From Lactiplantibacillus xiangfangensis (GTDB lineage Bacteria; Bacillota; Bacilli; Lactobacillales; Lactobacillaceae), in assembly GCF_001438845.1 (NCBI RefSeq), contig NZ_JQCL01000080.1, positions 365,472 through 429,471 of the forward strand: 64,000 bases of DNA, read 5' to 3'. Position numbers and translations under genes: made by a program. The notes under the pieces were generated by a model, which was not told the origin of the DNA, ran no database searches, and was given only the letters and a program-made list of their open reading frames with translations. Positions 10,899-20,328 of this stretch are shown in pieces. The first letter of the stretch is position 1, and the number at the start of each line of letters is the position of its first letter.

Positions 10899-10941
10899 AA
10901 ATCAACAAACCTCTTTTTAATTTATTTTTATTTTTAATCAT

Positions 10942-11541
10942 TTATTGTGCGACAACGACCATCGCTGCACGGAGCGTTCGGTCGTTGAAAAGGTAACCCT
11001 TTTGTAAGACTTGAACAACCGTATCAGCTGGATGATCCTTGTCAGCAGGTACTGTCTGAACAGCTTGGTGAATGTTTGGATCAAACTTCTCACCATCAGC
11101 CGGTACTTCGGTAACACTGTGTTTCTTCAAAGCGTCTTGTAAATGGCCATAGACCATTTCAACGCCCTTCTTCAACTGTTGTGCTGCCTCGTCGTCTGCC
11201 TGCGTCGATAATGCCCGTTCCAAGTTATCCAAAACGGGTAAAACATCTTTAGCTAACGATTGACCGTCATACTTGATCATTGCGGCTTGTTCCTTCTTGT
11301 TGCGGTTTTGCATATTCACAATTTCCGCTTGGGCACGAAGTAACTGGTCATCTTTTTGATCAAGCTGATCTTTCAAGCTTTGGATCTGTTCATCGCGTGG
11401 ATCTTTGGCCGACTGTTTGTCCGCTGCACCTGCTGTTTCACTGGCAGTCGAAGTCGCAGCTTGACTAGCTTCACTAGTCGTACTGGTGGCCGTTGAAGTT
11501 GTATCTTCAGCTGCTTCAGCACTCTTTGTTTCTTTAGCCAA
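10942..11541 (-). CDS. grpE: Nucleotide exchange factor GrpE
   Basis: 199 residues if translation begins at the TTG at 11541, which has AGGGAG nine bases upstream. An in-frame ATG (11550) is fused to that site, and a GTG (11565) overlapping the hrcA stop has none. The N-terminal part is a Ser/Thr/Ala-rich disordered tail followed by a long coiled coil (about 45-85). The C-terminal beta domain ends [18 protein letters not shown], diagnostic for GrpE. It exchanges ADP for ATP on DnaK. Confidence 0.94.
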   Translation of the reverse strand: MAKETKSAEAAEDTTSTATSTTSEASQAATSTASETAGAADKQSAKDPRDEQIQSLKDQLDQKDDQLLRAQAEIVNMQNRNKKEQAAMIKYDGQSLAKDVLPVLDNLERALSTQADDEAAQQLKKGVEMVYGHLQDALKKHSVTEVPADGEKFDPNIHQAVQTVPADKDHPADTVVQVLQKGYLFNDRTLRAAMVVVAQ

Positions 11542-11561
11542 TGCTTTCATCTCCCTGTCCG

Positions 11562-12605
11562 TCACTCATCAAAGTACCGGTAATAATCTAATAATTTGCG
11601 GGCAAGCTCCTGTTGGAACGCACCCATCAGTCCAATCATCCGCGAATACGGCATCGCTGTCGGACCCAAGATGGCAATCATCCCTTTACCGTGCTGATCA
11701 ACGTCGTACGTCGCAGTAATTAAACTGTAATCCTTCAACAAATCGTTGGTGATCTCATTACCGATACGAACCTGAATGTGTTGACCAGGTGGCCCAATCA
11801 CATTCGCTAAGTTGTCCGTTTGGTCAAGCAACGAGTACAATGACTGCAATTCTCGCGGATTCTGCTGGTTCGTATAGTTGAAAAGATTCAACTTACCACC
11901 AACGTAGAACCGTTCAGAGGCTGCCTTGGACAATACACTGCCAAAAATATCTAAGAACCCCTTAGGATCTTGCAAGTACTTCGCAAGCTTCAGCGGGATT
12001 TCCTTTTGCAATTTTCGCAGGACGTCTTGTAACGGCAGGCCAATCAATTGATCATCGATAAACCGAACAACGGGTTCGAGCTCATCACCAGATAAATCAT
12101 TGGGAATCGTAAACGTCTGATTTTCAACGTCACCGTTATTTGTCACCAGGATTGCCATCACTTGATGGTTTCCAAGCGGCACGAGACGGAACCCACTCAA
12201 CCGACTATCTTTTAACTCTGGTCGTAGCGTAAACGTCGTGTAACTAGTCAATTGTGACAAGATGTCGGCAGATTGCGCAACAATTTCGTCGATCTTATGG
12301 AATTCGCCACCCAACGAATGCTGGATGACTTTCAAATCTTGGCCGTCAACCTTTTCTGGTTTCAAAATATGGTCAACGTAGTACCGATACCCTTTAATAG
12401 ATGGAATCCGACCTGATGATAGGTGCGTCTTAACGATCAACCCAAGGTCTTCAAGTCGTGCCATCTCATTACGGATGGTTGCGGAGCTGACCTTTACTGG
12501 CAACTCTTGCACCAGCGACTTGGATCCAACGGGATTACCGCCTTCGGTATAGTCACGAACAATGGCCTTTAAAATCAGGCTTTGTCGTTCAGTTAACGTG
12601 ATCAT
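11562..12605 (-). CDS. hrcA: Heat-inducible transcription repressor HrcA
   Basis: 347 residues with an N-terminal winged helix ([16 protein letters not shown] onward, recognition region around [16 protein letters not shown]) and a GAF-like C-terminal domain. It binds CIRCE and needs GroEL to stay active. The ATG at 12605 follows GAGGTG closely; a GTG one codon upstream is the alternative. First gene of the hrcA-grpE-dnaK-dnaJ operon, autoregulated through CIRCE sites at 12615 and 12844. Confidence 0.97.
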   Translation of the reverse strand: MITLTERQSLILKAIVRDYTEGGNPVGSKSLVQELPVKVSSATIRNEMARLEDLGLIVKTHLSSGRIPSIKGYRYYVDHILKPEKVDGQDLKVIQHSLGGEFHKIDEIVAQSADILSQLTSYTTFTLRPELKDSRLSGFRLVPLGNHQVMAILVTNNGDVENQTFTIPNDLSGDELEPVVRFIDDQLIGLPLQDVLRKLQKEIPLKLAKYLQDPKGFLDIFGSVLSKAASERFYVGGKLNLFNYTNQQNPRELQSLYSLLDQTDNLANVIGPPGQHIQVRIGNEITNDLLKDYSLITATYDVDQHGKGMIAILGPTAMPYSRMIGLMGAFQQELARKLLDYYRYFDE

Positions 12606-12614
12606 CACCTCTTT

Positions 12615-12641
12615 TTAGCACTCTGTTAAGTTAAGTGCTAA
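12615..12641 (-). promoter_or_regulatory. CIRCE operator 1 (hrcA-proximal)
   Basis: Inverted repeat TTAGCACTC-N9-AAGTGCTAA (one mismatch), sitting between the promoter at 12652-12680 and the hrcA start. This is the HrcA binding site. Confidence 0.95.
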
Positions 12642-12651
12642 CACAGTTACT

Positions 12652-12680
12652 AATATAACAACCCTTCAGGCGAAAGTCAA
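12652..12680 (-). promoter_or_regulatory. hrcA operon promoter
   Basis: TTGACT (12675-12680) and TATATT (12652-12657) with a 17-base spacer on the minus strand. Transcription would start beside CIRCE 1, the usual arrangement for HrcA repression. Confidence 0.85.
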
Positions 12681-12843
12681 GGAAGGGCAAAGTATTTTTT
12701 ATATCCGTTGCCAACTACTTGAATCAGGTCTCAATCCCTTGCTAAACGGTGGTCTAGCCATGGTGATTTTGAAACAAGATTTAGCAAAACCAGCTGATAC
12801 TTGGCACCTTTACCATGACCTTTTCCCTTTCACAACGTCTATA
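12681..12843 (-). other. Leader-like stretch between the two CIRCE elements
   Basis: 163 bases with no reading frame of note. On the minus strand it contains an 8-base inverted repeat, TTGCTAAA and TTTAGCAA, about 38 bases apart, and a GGTCATGG/CCATGG..GACC pairing. If a promoter overlaps CIRCE 2 this would be the first part of a longer 5' leader. No function can be assigned. Confidence 0.4.
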
Positions 12844-12870
12844 TTAGCACTCTTATTATTAGAGTGCTAA
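12844..12870 (-). promoter_or_regulatory. CIRCE operator 2 (distal, perfect)
   Basis: Perfect CIRCE, TTAGCACTC-TTATTATTA-GAGTGCTAA. A possible promoter overlaps it on the minus strand: TTGCGT, then TAATAA after 18 bases, lying inside the operator. It is about 200 bases upstream of CIRCE 1. Confidence 0.93.
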
Positions 12871-12926
12871 TAATAAACGCAAATCGTGCTAATTTTTTTA
12901 CTCAAAACCGAAATTAAGCCAAATTA

Positions 12927-12977
12927 AAATAACAGTTCAGAAATCTGTTGAGTAAAATTTCTGAACCGTTATTTTTA
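12927..12977 (-). terminator. Terminator of truB-ribF-budA
   Basis: Minus-strand stem AATAACGGTTCAGAAAT / ATTTCTGAACTGTTATT followed by TTAATTT, about 30 bases after the budA stop and immediately before the heat-shock control region. Confidence 0.85.
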
Positions 12978-13005
12978 TACTACATATAGTCAAAAGGTCG
13001 TTTGC

Positions 13006-13719
13006 TTAACGTTCTGCCTTGTTAATGGCGTGGTCAATTGTTTCGTTATCAAATTCTTCTTGCAAGTAGGCCTCGTTATCAATTGGCAAATGAACTTGAA
13101 AATCAGCAAAATGCTGAATCTTCAATTCGGCTTGCTCAATTTCAAAACCTAATAAATGACCGCCTAATTGATGGTCCTGACTCAAAAAGTGTAAGTGGAA
13201 CCCACCAACCGTGGCACCTTGAAAGAGCTGTGGCGCGTAATAGCCGACAATGGTCCCCTGAACGTGTTCACCACTAAATTCAGGCTGGGTCGCTGTTGCT
13301 TGAACCAACGTCTTATAAGGCGGCTGCTGTCTAGGTGCTACCCGCGTCTTAATGGTTTTAAACGTACCGTCGATCCGGATTGCAGCGAAAACGTTTCTTA
13401 ACCGGTAATCACGGACAACTTGGGTCTCAAAGTCCGCCTGGTTCGTCGCTTCAATTGGCGCACTGATATCAGGCTTTTCAAAGTGGACCGATGCAAACGG
13501 TAAAGTCTCATCCGCCGCAATTTCTCGTACCTGACCATCCTCACGTGCTTGGTAGGCATGACCGTTGATGATAATTACTTCCCCGTTCAAACCATCAAGC
13601 GTCCCAATCCCAGTATCTCCATGGGTCAGCAATTCGCCGGCCGTAATCGTTCCGTCGAACAAACCGGGAACTAGCAATCCTAAAGTACCATGTTGAAAGA
13701 TTTTATCCGTCGCTGCCAT
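13006..13719 (-). CDS. budA: Alpha-acetolactate decarboxylase
   Basis: 237 residues matching the acetolactate decarboxylase family, which converts 2-acetolactate to acetoin and so drains excess pyruvate and regulates branched-chain precursor supply. It begins with the family's QHGTLGLLVPGLFDG segment. The metal-binding HxH...H pattern is visible in GGFHLHFLSQDHQLGGH (about residues 172-188). Its ATG overlaps the ribF stop (TAATG), so it appears translationally coupled to ribF; no acetolactate synthase gene is nearby. Alternative symbols aldB/alsD are in use. Confidence 0.93.
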   Translation of the reverse strand: MAATDKIFQHGTLGLLVPGLFDGTITAGELLTHGDTGIGTLDGLNGEVIIINGHAYQAREDGQVREIAADETLPFASVHFEKPDISAPIEATNQADFETQVVRDYRLRNVFAAIRIDGTFKTIKTRVAPRQQPPYKTLVQATATQPEFSGEHVQGTIVGYYAPQLFQGATVGGFHLHFLSQDHQLGGHLLGFEIEQAELKIQHFADFQVHLPIDNEAYLQEEFDNETIDHAINKAER

Positions 13720-14726
13720 TATGCTTCCTCCGTTTTTGATTGCTTTTGTTGCTGCACCGCCGTTAACCGGGGCGTCACTACAAATGGGTGCGCCACGTAA
13801 TAGTCACGCGTCTCCTGTTCGTCACGCTTCAACTGGTCGACCAATTCATCGGCGCTAGCAAACTTAACTTCCCCGCGCATCCGGTGTGCCCAGCGAACTG
13901 TCACCGTCTGGCCATAAATATCACCACTAAAATTAAGTAAGTTGATTTCAACCGTGATGGGCCGGTCATCGCCAAACGTCACGTTGCGCCCAACGGATGC
14001 CATGCCCATGACCCACTGATCGCCTACTTGGACCATCGTGACGTACGTCCCAATACCTGGTACCCGGGCATTGCTCCCGTGGGCAACGTTAGCCGTTGGA
14101 AAACCGAGGGTCCGGCCCCGAGCTTCCCCGTGAACCACTTCACCAGCCGTTTCGTACTGGTAACCGAGCAAGTCATTGGCTAAGTCAATGTCCCCCGCAT
14201 CCAACGCCTTTCGAATCCGCGTTGAACTAATTTTTTGATCATCAAAAACCGCTTTTGGCACCTCGATGATGTCAAACCGGCCCTGCGCGTATTCACCCAA
14301 GTGTTGCATATTTGCAACATTCTTAGGGCCATACGTGTAGTCAAAACCGGCGACCACCGTCTGGACATGTAAGCCCACAATCAGTTGGTCAACAAACGTT
14401 TGGGGTGGTAACGCCCCAACGACACGGTCAAAGTGCAACACATAAAGGATATCAACGCCCATTTCGGCCATTAACGTCGCTTTTTGATCCACTGTTGTCA
14501 AATACCGCACGTGTTGCGGATCCGCATTTCCAAAGACGACGGACGGGTGTTGATCAAACGTCATCACGGCCAGTTGCGCCCGCTTTGCACGTGCTGCTCT
14601 TCTAGCAGTCGCGACGACTTGTTGATGGCCCTGGTGTACCCCGTCAAAAAAGCCAAGGGCAAGTACGCTTGGACCAGCGGGGATTTGATTGAAATCCACC
14701 GGGTACTGTAAATTAATCACTTGCAT
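13719..14726 (-). CDS. ribF: Bifunctional riboflavin kinase / FAD synthetase
   Basis: 335 residues. The N-terminal FMN adenylyltransferase domain shows ALGFFDGVHQGHQ (about 25-37, the HxGH nucleotidylyltransferase motif) and SSTRIRKAL (about 166). The C-terminal riboflavin kinase domain shows GRTLGFPTANV (about 203). It makes FMN and FAD from riboflavin. It follows truB by 14 bases, the common truB-ribF pair, and its stop overlaps the budA start. Confidence 0.97.
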   Translation of the reverse strand: MQVINLQYPVDFNQIPAGPSVLALGFFDGVHQGHQQVVATARRAARAKRAQLAVMTFDQHPSVVFGNADPQHVRYLTTVDQKATLMAEMGVDILYVLHFDRVVGALPPQTFVDQLIVGLHVQTVVAGFDYTYGPKNVANMQHLGEYAQGRFDIIEVPKAVFDDQKISSTRIRKALDAGDIDLANDLLGYQYETAGEVVHGEARGRTLGFPTANVAHGSNARVPGIGTYVTMVQVGDQWVMGMASVGRNVTFGDDRPITVEINLLNFSGDIYGQTVTVRWAHRMRGEVKFASADELVDQLKRDEQETRDYYVAHPFVVTPRLTAVQQQKQSKTEEA

Positions 14727-14740
14727 GAAAAAAGGACTCC

Positions 14741-15664
14741 TTAATTGACCGCAAACATTTTAAACGGCTTGTACCGCTGTTCATCTGGTCGATAACTATA
14801 TAGACATTTTAGGCTGTCTTGATAAATCAACGCAACCATTGGGCTCGCATCTGGCGCTGTTATTTGTAAATCTTGCGCCGTCAGCCACACCCCGTTTTTC
14901 ACTTTAGACCACAGCTCATCTTCAATGATGATCCGAGGATACTGACTGAGTGCCTTATCGATTGGTGATAGCAACTCGTCTTCCGTTCCTTCGGCGACCC
15001 GCTCAGCGATTTGTTCAAAGGTCACCGTTTCGTCCAGCGTAAAGCCACCACTCTTCAGACGCGTCAGATCACTCATGACGGCTGGGACGCCTAAAGCTTT
15101 CCCAGCGTCAACGGCGAGCGTCCGCACATAGGTCCCCTTGCTACAAGCGACCGTAAAGTAGATGGTCTGGGTCTGCTTTTCCGCATCGTACGTTGCTGGT
15201 TGCCGTTGTTCAAAACTCGTGATGGTAATGTGGCGAACGGGCCGTTCCACGGTTTCACCATGACGTGCGTAATCGTAGAGCCGCCGACCGTTGACCTTCA
15301 CCGCTGAAAACATGGGTGGGATCTGGGTCAGTTCACCGGTCATCTGCTGGAGCACGGCGTCGATCTGTTCAGTCGTAAACGGCGTTGTAATGGCTTTACG
15401 GTCAATCTCATCACCATCAAGATCCTCGGTCGTCGTTGCGAATCCAAGGGTAATGCTTCCTTGATATTGTTTTCCTGAAGCCACTAAGAACTGCACGGCC
15501 TTGGTAGCGTTGCCAATACAAATTGGTAAAACACCATCGACATTAGGATCCAAGGTACCCGAATGACCAACCTTACGCGTTTGGTATAATTTTCTGATTT
15601 TAGCCACGCAGTCAAAACTAGTTAGACCACGAGGCTTATATAGCGGTAAAATTCCGTTTGGCAT
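14741..15664 (-). CDS. truB: tRNA pseudouridine-55 synthase TruB
   Basis: 307 residues. The catalytic aspartate lies in GHSGTLDPNVDGVLP (about residues 34-48), with downstream motifs KGTYVRTL (about 173) and the family's MFSAVKVNGRRLYDYAR. It makes the T-loop pseudouridine 55 in tRNA. It heads the truB-ribF-budA unit with its own promoter (15702-15728) and a ribosome site GAGGAG. Confidence 0.97.
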   Translation of the reverse strand: MPNGILPLYKPRGLTSFDCVAKIRKLYQTRKVGHSGTLDPNVDGVLPICIGNATKAVQFLVASGKQYQGSITLGFATTTEDLDGDEIDRKAITTPFTTEQIDAVLQQMTGELTQIPPMFSAVKVNGRRLYDYARHGETVERPVRHITITSFEQRQPATYDAEKQTQTIYFTVACSKGTYVRTLAVDAGKALGVPAVMSDLTRLKSGGFTLDETVTFEQIAERVAEGTEDELLSPIDKALSQYPRIIIEDELWSKVKNGVWLTAQDLQITAPDASPMVALIYQDSLKCLYSYRPDEQRYKPFKMFAVN

Positions 15665-15701
15665 AATTTTGACTGCTCCTCATTTTAAAATAACTTTTCT
15701 C

Positions 15702-15728
15702 AGTATACCACACTGCGAAAACGCACAA
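15702..15728 (-). promoter_or_regulatory. truB promoter
   Basis: Minus-strand TATACT (15702-15707) with an extended -10 (TGG directly before it) and TTGTGC 15 bases upstream. The -35 touches the preceding terminator. Confidence 0.55.
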
Positions 15729-15758
15729 AAAGCCATCACCGTAAATGATGACAGCTTT
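15727..15758 (-). terminator. Terminator of the Rrf2 gene
   Basis: Minus-strand AAAGCTGTCATC ... GTGATGGCTTTTT hairpin a few bases after the stop at 15763. Confidence 0.65.
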
Positions 15759-15762
15759 CTGA

Positions 15763-16194
15763 CTAACTAATTTGCGCCCGCCGAGTCTGAATACCTTCAA
15801 TCACATCAGCCAACGTTTGGTGCGCCATTTCTGCTTCCGCTGCGGCCTGAATCCGGTCGTAAAGACTATCCAACGTTTGCTGAATGTTGGCACCAACCGG
15901 ACAGTCCATGTTCGTCCGTGGGTCTACGTGTAACAGATCATGATTAGTTTCAACGGCTTTAAAGACGTCTTGTACGGTAATTTCATCGGCAGGTTTAGCT
16001 AACCGTGGGCGGGCCGATCCAGTTTGACTGATCAACAATCCCGCACGTTTCAAATCGGCCATTAGTCGCCGAACAACGCTAGCATTGGCTTCAATACTAG
16101 CTGCAATATCATTACTAGTGATCTTTTGATCATCAATAATTGCAACGTACGCCAAAACGTGAATGGCATCGCTCAATTTATAAGAATACTTCAT
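15763..16194 (-). CDS. Rrf2 family transcriptional regulator
   Basis: 143 residues from ATG 16194, chosen because GGGGGG lies ten bases upstream; an in-frame extension of ten codons lacks a site. The N-terminal winged helix (KLSDAIHVLAYVA ... SSNDIAASI-like, ASVVRRLMADLKRAGLL) and the hinge TGSARPRLAKPADEITVQDV are typical of Rrf2 proteins of the YwnA type. A single cysteine (MDCPVG, about residue 97) rules out a classic three-Cys Fe-S cluster but could act in thiol sensing. It follows an NAD(P)H-type oxidoreductase, which it probably controls. Confidence 0.88.
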   Translation of the reverse strand: MKYSYKLSDAIHVLAYVAIIDDQKITSNDIAASIEANASVVRRLMADLKRAGLLISQTGSARPRLAKPADEITVQDVFKAVETNHDLLHVDPRTNMDCPVGANIQQTLDSLYDRIQAAAEAEMAHQTLADVIEGIQTRRAQIS

Positions 16195-16275
16195 GCAACT
16201 AGCCCCCCTTGTATACCATACCATCTTAATCTTTATTCATTGTACCCGAAGATGCCGTTGACAGCTAATCATAAG

Positions 16276-17136
16276 TTACCGCGCTAAGATTTCCTTAATT
16301 GCCGTTTCGATTGGGGTTAATGGGTGGCCCAAGACCGTTGCTAAGTCGTCAGAGCTGACATTTAGTTCATTATCGGCCATCATCGTTTGCATACCACCTA
16401 GCACTGACGCCAAGTTAGCATCCATGCCACCAGCAATCAGGGCTTGTTGATACTCAGCAGGACTCACTGCTTTGAACTGGAAGTCGTCGCGTCCCGTTGC
16501 CCGCTTGATTGCTTGGGCTAAGTCCGCGTAAGAGCGTGGTTGCCCACCAAATTCGTAGACCGCCTTTGGATCTGCCAACAATAGGACCTTAGCCGCAGCA
16601 ACGGCGTATTCCCGTTCCAATGCAAAGCTGATTTTGCCATCGCCAGCTGCGTAAATGGCATCTTTTCCAGCGGCACCAGCTTGTAAGTAAGACGTTTCAT
16701 TTTCCAAGTACCAAGCGTTACGCAAGAATGAGTAGGCCATCCCACTATCCTTGATCAGCTTCTCAGTAAAAACATGATCCGTGGATAACGCAGACTTGGC
16801 CGTATCCGCTTTGGCAAAACTCGTATACGCAATGTAACCAACGCCAGCTGCCTTGGCAGCCGTAACGACGTTTTGATGCTGCTGTTCCCGTGAAACGGCG
16901 CCACCTGGTACCGAAGAAATAAATAGGAAGCGGTCGACCCCGGCCAGTGCCTGTTCTAAGGCAGGTTCATCCGTGTAATCGGCTTGGCGAACCGTGATCG
17001 TGGTTGGGAGAACTTTTGCTGCTTTTTCAGGGTTCCGAACAATTGCAATGACGTCGGACGGTGCGACCGTCTTCAAAAGTTCTTTGATGACGATTTGACC
17101 AAAATGACCAGTTGCTGCTGAAATTGCGTATTTCAT
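16276..17136 (-). CDS. NmrA/atypical SDR family NAD(P)-binding oxidoreductase (quinone reductase-like)
   Basis: 286 residues from ATG 17136 behind AAAGAAGA. It starts MKYAISAATGHFGQ, a glycine-rich Rossmann fold of the NmrA/QorB (YtfG) type, followed by AIVRNPEKA as a dinucleotide-binding second strand. Such proteins reduce quinones or sense NADP(H). It shares a strand with and precedes an Rrf2 regulator by 81 bases. The strong promoter upstream has a GTTG/CAAC dyad that may be the operator. Substrate unknown. Confidence 0.85.
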   Translation of the reverse strand: MKYAISAATGHFGQIVIKELLKTVAPSDVIAIVRNPEKAAKVLPTTITVRQADYTDEPALEQALAGVDRFLFISSVPGGAVSREQQHQNVVTAAKAAGVGYIAYTSFAKADTAKSALSTDHVFTEKLIKDSGMAYSFLRNAWYLENETSYLQAGAAGKDAIYAAGDGKISFALEREYAVAAAKVLLLADPKAVYEFGGQPRSYADLAQAIKRATGRDDFQFKAVSPAEYQQALIAGGMDANLASVLGGMQTMMADNELNVSSDDLATVLGHPLTPIETAIKEILAR

Positions 17137-17194
17137 AATTAAATGTCTTCTTTCTTTTAAACCGTTATTTGTTGTTTTATTAAGCACAGGTATT

Positions 17195-17223
17195 ATCATA
17201 ACCAGTTGTTACTTTATTGTCAA
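17195..17223 (-). promoter_or_regulatory. Promoter of the oxidoreductase-Rrf2 pair
   Basis: Consensus TTGACA (17218-17223) and TATGAT (17195-17200) spaced 17 on the minus strand. A GTTG ... CAAC imperfect dyad lies over the -35 and spacer, a plausible site for a repressor. Confidence 0.8.
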
Positions 17224-17254
17224 CAGTTAAGTCTGCCAACTGCCACTAGAATCT

Positions 17255-17287
17255 AAAAAAAGCCGCCACGAAATTCGTGGCGGCTTA
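17255..17287 (-). terminator. Terminator of the rimP-nusA-infB-rbfA operon
   Basis: Perfect 11-base stem AAGCCGCCACG / CGTGGCGGCTT followed by a T run on the minus strand, just past rbfA. Confidence 0.93.
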
Positions 17288-17298
17288 AGATCATCAGG

Positions 17299-17652
17299 CT
17301 AATCCTGACGTTTTAAATTATTGATTAGTTCGTCGATTCGACTCCCATATTGAACAGAATGGTCCCGTTCAAAAATGAGTTCTGGTGTTTTATAGATGCT
17401 CAGCCGGGAACCTAATTCACTCCGAATTAGGCCCTTTGCCTTTTCCAGGCCAGCTGCCGTCTTTTCACCATCCGACGCTTTGTCAGATAAAATACTGTAG
17501 TAAATGGTGGCTTGCTGTAAATCACCCGTTACGGTCACACCAGTAATGGTGAGTCCCGCAACCCGGGGATCACGGACACGCTTTAACAAAATATCATCGA
17601 CTTCGCGTTGAATTTCTTGTTCTAGCCGACCAACTCGATAATGTTGTGCCAT
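17299..17652 (-). CDS. rbfA: 30S ribosome-binding factor RbfA
   Basis: 117-residue KH-fold protein needed for late maturation of the 16S rRNA 5' end and cold growth. It has HYRVGRLEQEIQREV at the N-terminus and the family region RDPRVAGLTITGV (about 25-38). Last gene of the rimP-nusA-ylxR-ylxQ-infB-rbfA operon, 25 bases after infB, with a strong terminator behind it. Confidence 0.97.
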   Translation of the reverse strand: MAQHYRVGRLEQEIQREVDDILLKRVRDPRVAGLTITGVTVTGDLQQATIYYSILSDKASDGEKTAAGLEKAKGLIRSELGSRLSIYKTPELIFERDHSVQYGSRIDELINNLKRQD

Positions 17653-17677
17653 CTAGTTTACCTCCCAATTAAGGTGC

Positions 17678-20314
17678 TTATTCAATCGGAACTTCCTTCA
17701 TGACATAAGCTTCAATTACATCGTTCACTTTAATGTCGTTGTAGTCTTCAATCCGTAATCCAAGTTCAAAGCCTTGTTTAACTTCTTTAACGTCATCCTT
17801 GAAACGACGTAGACTAGCTAACTTACCATCGTAGATAACGACGCCGTCACGGATAACCCGAACACCAGATTCGCGGTGGATGACACCATCAGTGACCATC
17901 CCACCACCGATCGTACCAATCTTCGAAACCTTGTAGATTTCACGAATTTCGGCTTGACCAGTAATCTTTTCTTCGTATTTAGGTTCAAGCATCCCCTTCA
18001 TCGCGCTTTCGATTTCATCGATTGCGTTGTAGATGACTTGATGCAAACGAATGTCCACGTCATCAGTGTCAGCTTGTGACTTAGCCTGTGGCGTCGGTCG
18101 AACGTTAAACCCGATGATAATGGCATTACTTGCTTCTGCCAAGGCAACATCACTTTCGTTAATGGCCCCAACGGCAGTATGGATAATGTTAACCCGAACG
18201 CCCTTAACTTCGATCTTACGTAAACTCCCAGCTAACGCTTCAACGGAACCTTGAACGTCGGCCTTGATGATAACGTCGACTTCCTTCAATTCACCCTGTT
18301 TCATTGAATCAAACAGGTTATCAAGCGTCACGTGGTTCGTCTGTTTCCGTTCATCCATTAAGGCTTGCTTAGCACGTTGTTCACCAGCATCACGAGCGGT
18401 CTTTTCGTCGTCAAAGACTACGAACCGATCCCCAGCATCTGGCACATCACTTAACCCAGTAATTTCAATTGGGGTTGATGGAACGGCTTCCTTAATTCGT
18501 TTTCCATGATCATTAGTCATGGTCCGAACTTTACCGTAAGTATTCCCAACAACAATTGGGTCACCAACGTGCATCGTTCCTTGTTGAACTAACAAGGTTG
18601 CCGTTGAACCCTTACCACGATCCAAACTAGCTTCCAGGACAGACCCAGCAGCGTTTTGCTTAGGGTTAGCCTTTAATTCCAGCACTTCGGCTTGTAATAG
18701 GATCATATCCAATAATTCATCTAAGTTCTTACCAAACTTAGCCGAAATCTGGACGAAGATCGTATCGCCACCCCAGTCTTCAGGAATTAAACCGTATTCG
18801 GTTAATTGTTCCATCACATGGTTCGGGTTAGCACCTGGCTTATCAATCTTGTTAACAGCGACGATAATTGGTACCTTAGCCGCCTTCGCATGGTTGATAG
18901 CTTCGATTGTTTGTGGCATCACACCGTCATCAGCCGCAACAACTAACACGGTAATATCAGTGATATCAGCACCACGCGCCCGCATTTCAGTGAAGGCCGC
19001 ATGTCCTGGTGTATCCAAGAAAGTAATCGTCTTGCCATCGTGCTTAACTTGGTAAGCACCGATTGCTTGCGTGATCCCACCGGCTTCGCCCGCAGTTACG
19101 TGCGTATGACGTAACTTATCAAGCAGCGTCGTCTTACCATGGTCAACGTGACCCATGACGGTAACAACTGGTGCCCGGGTTTCCAAGTTTTCAGTGTTCT
19201 TGTTTTCATCATCGAAAAACTTATCCAAGTCGGTAACGTCAACTTGAACCTTTTCTTGGGCATCGATACCATAATCAGCCGCTAAGACTTCAATGGTTTC
19301 TTTATCCAATGATTGGTTTTGGTTAACAGCAACGCCTAACATGAACAACTTCTTGATAATTTCAGCTGGTTCACGGTGCAAAATCTTACCCAGATCCTGC
19401 GCGTTCATACCAACCGTGTAAACCAACGTTTCTGGTAACGGCTTATCCTTACGAACAGAAACGGGCTTGTTGCTAACTTGGCGAATCCGTTGGTTCTTAT
19501 TGTTACGACCACGATTATTGCGGTTATTACGCCGACGATTATTGTTGTTACCACGGTAACGACTACCGCCACCGTTGTTATTGTTGCTGCCTAAACCGCC
19601 ACCAAACCGGCCGCTTCCGTTACGTGAACTGTTCGTTGTCGAACTGCTCCGGTTATTACTGTTACCGTTGCTTGAACGATTTTGTGAACTATTCGAACGG
19701 TTTTGACCATTGTTAGAATGGTTCTGACTGTTGTTGGACCGATTTTGACCATTGTTGGAATGGTTCTGGCTATTATTAGACCGATTTTGGCCATTGTTTG
19801 ACCGATTCTGACTGTTGTTAGAACGGTTCTGGCTGTTATTGGACCGGTTGCTGTTATTACTATTTGGTCGGCTCGTATTGCTACTCCGGTTTGTGTTGTT
19901 ACTAGTACTCCGGGTGCTATTGGTCGTCCGGCTACTACCGTTACTAGAACGATTCGTATTGTTGGAACGACTTTGACTATTGTTCGACCGACTCTGATTA
20001 TTGTTATTATTACGATTATTATTCAAAGAATCACCACTCTGTTGATGACGCGAGTTGGATTGCTGCTGATTAGCAGTTCGTGTCACAGTTTTCGCTGCGC
20101 TAGGCGCAACGCGGCCAGTGTTACTAGCCGTTGTAGCTTTAGGATTAGGATGGGTGGCGCCCGAAGTAGCACCCTTTAATTGGCTTGCTTCGGTGTCACC
20201 GAGTGTCGACATATGATTTTTGACGGAGAATCCCAACTGTTGCGCTTGCGCGATCAACTGTTTACTCGGGACGTTGAGCTCCTTCGCTAATTCATAAATT
20301 CGCTTTTTCCCCAT
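17678..20314 (-). CDS. infB: Translation initiation factor IF-2
   Basis: 878 residues. A short N-terminal IF2N domain ([17 protein letters not shown]) is followed by an Asn/Ser/Arg-rich low-complexity linker (about 55-280). A second IF2N domain comes before the G domain (GHVDHGKT at 388-395, [18 protein letters not shown]), and C-terminal domains for initiator tRNA follow. It recruits fMet-tRNA to the 30S subunit. The linker contains nine tandem 7-residue repeats, so its length probably varies between strains. Confidence 0.98.
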   Translation of the reverse strand: MGKKRIYELAKELNVPSKQLIAQAQQLGFSVKNHMSTLGDTEASQLKGATSGATHPNPKATTASNTGRVAPSAAKTVTRTANQQQSNSRHQQSGDSLNNNRNNNNNQSRSNNSQSRSNNTNRSSNGSSRTTNSTRSTSNNTNRSSNTSRPNSNNSNRSNNSQNRSNNSQNRSNNGQNRSNNSQNHSNNGQNRSNNSQNHSNNGQNRSNSSQNRSSNGNSNNRSSSTTNSSRNGSGRFGGGLGSNNNNGGGSRYRGNNNNRRRNNRNNRGRNNKNQRIRQVSNKPVSVRKDKPLPETLVYTVGMNAQDLGKILHREPAEIIKKLFMLGVAVNQNQSLDKETIEVLAADYGIDAQEKVQVDVTDLDKFFDDENKNTENLETRAPVVTVMGHVDHGKTTLLDKLRHTHVTAGEAGGITQAIGAYQVKHDGKTITFLDTPGHAAFTEMRARGADITDITVLVVAADDGVMPQTIEAINHAKAAKVPIIVAVNKIDKPGANPNHVMEQLTEYGLIPEDWGGDTIFVQISAKFGKNLDELLDMILLQAEVLELKANPKQNAAGSVLEASLDRGKGSTATLLVQQGTMHVGDPIVVGNTYGKVRTMTNDHGKRIKEAVPSTPIEITGLSDVPDAGDRFVVFDDEKTARDAGEQRAKQALMDERKQTNHVTLDNLFDSMKQGELKEVDVIIKADVQGSVEALAGSLRKIEVKGVRVNIIHTAVGAINESDVALAEASNAIIIGFNVRPTPQAKSQADTDDVDIRLHQVIYNAIDEIESAMKGMLEPKYEEKITGQAEIREIYKVSKIGTIGGGMVTDGVIHRESGVRVIRDGVVIYDGKLASLRRFKDDVKEVKQGFELGLRIEDYNDIKVNDVIEAYVMKEVPIE
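19661..19849 (-). repeat. 21-bp in-frame tandem repeats inside infB
   Basis: Residues 156-218 of IF-2 are nine copies of a heptad of the form N-[RH]-S-N-[NS]-[SG]-Q. At DNA level this is a run of 21-base units with third-position differences. The array lies wholly in the disordered linker and keeps frame, so gain or loss of units would be tolerated. Confidence 0.9.
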
Positions 20315-20328
20315 ATCTTCACCCTCCT

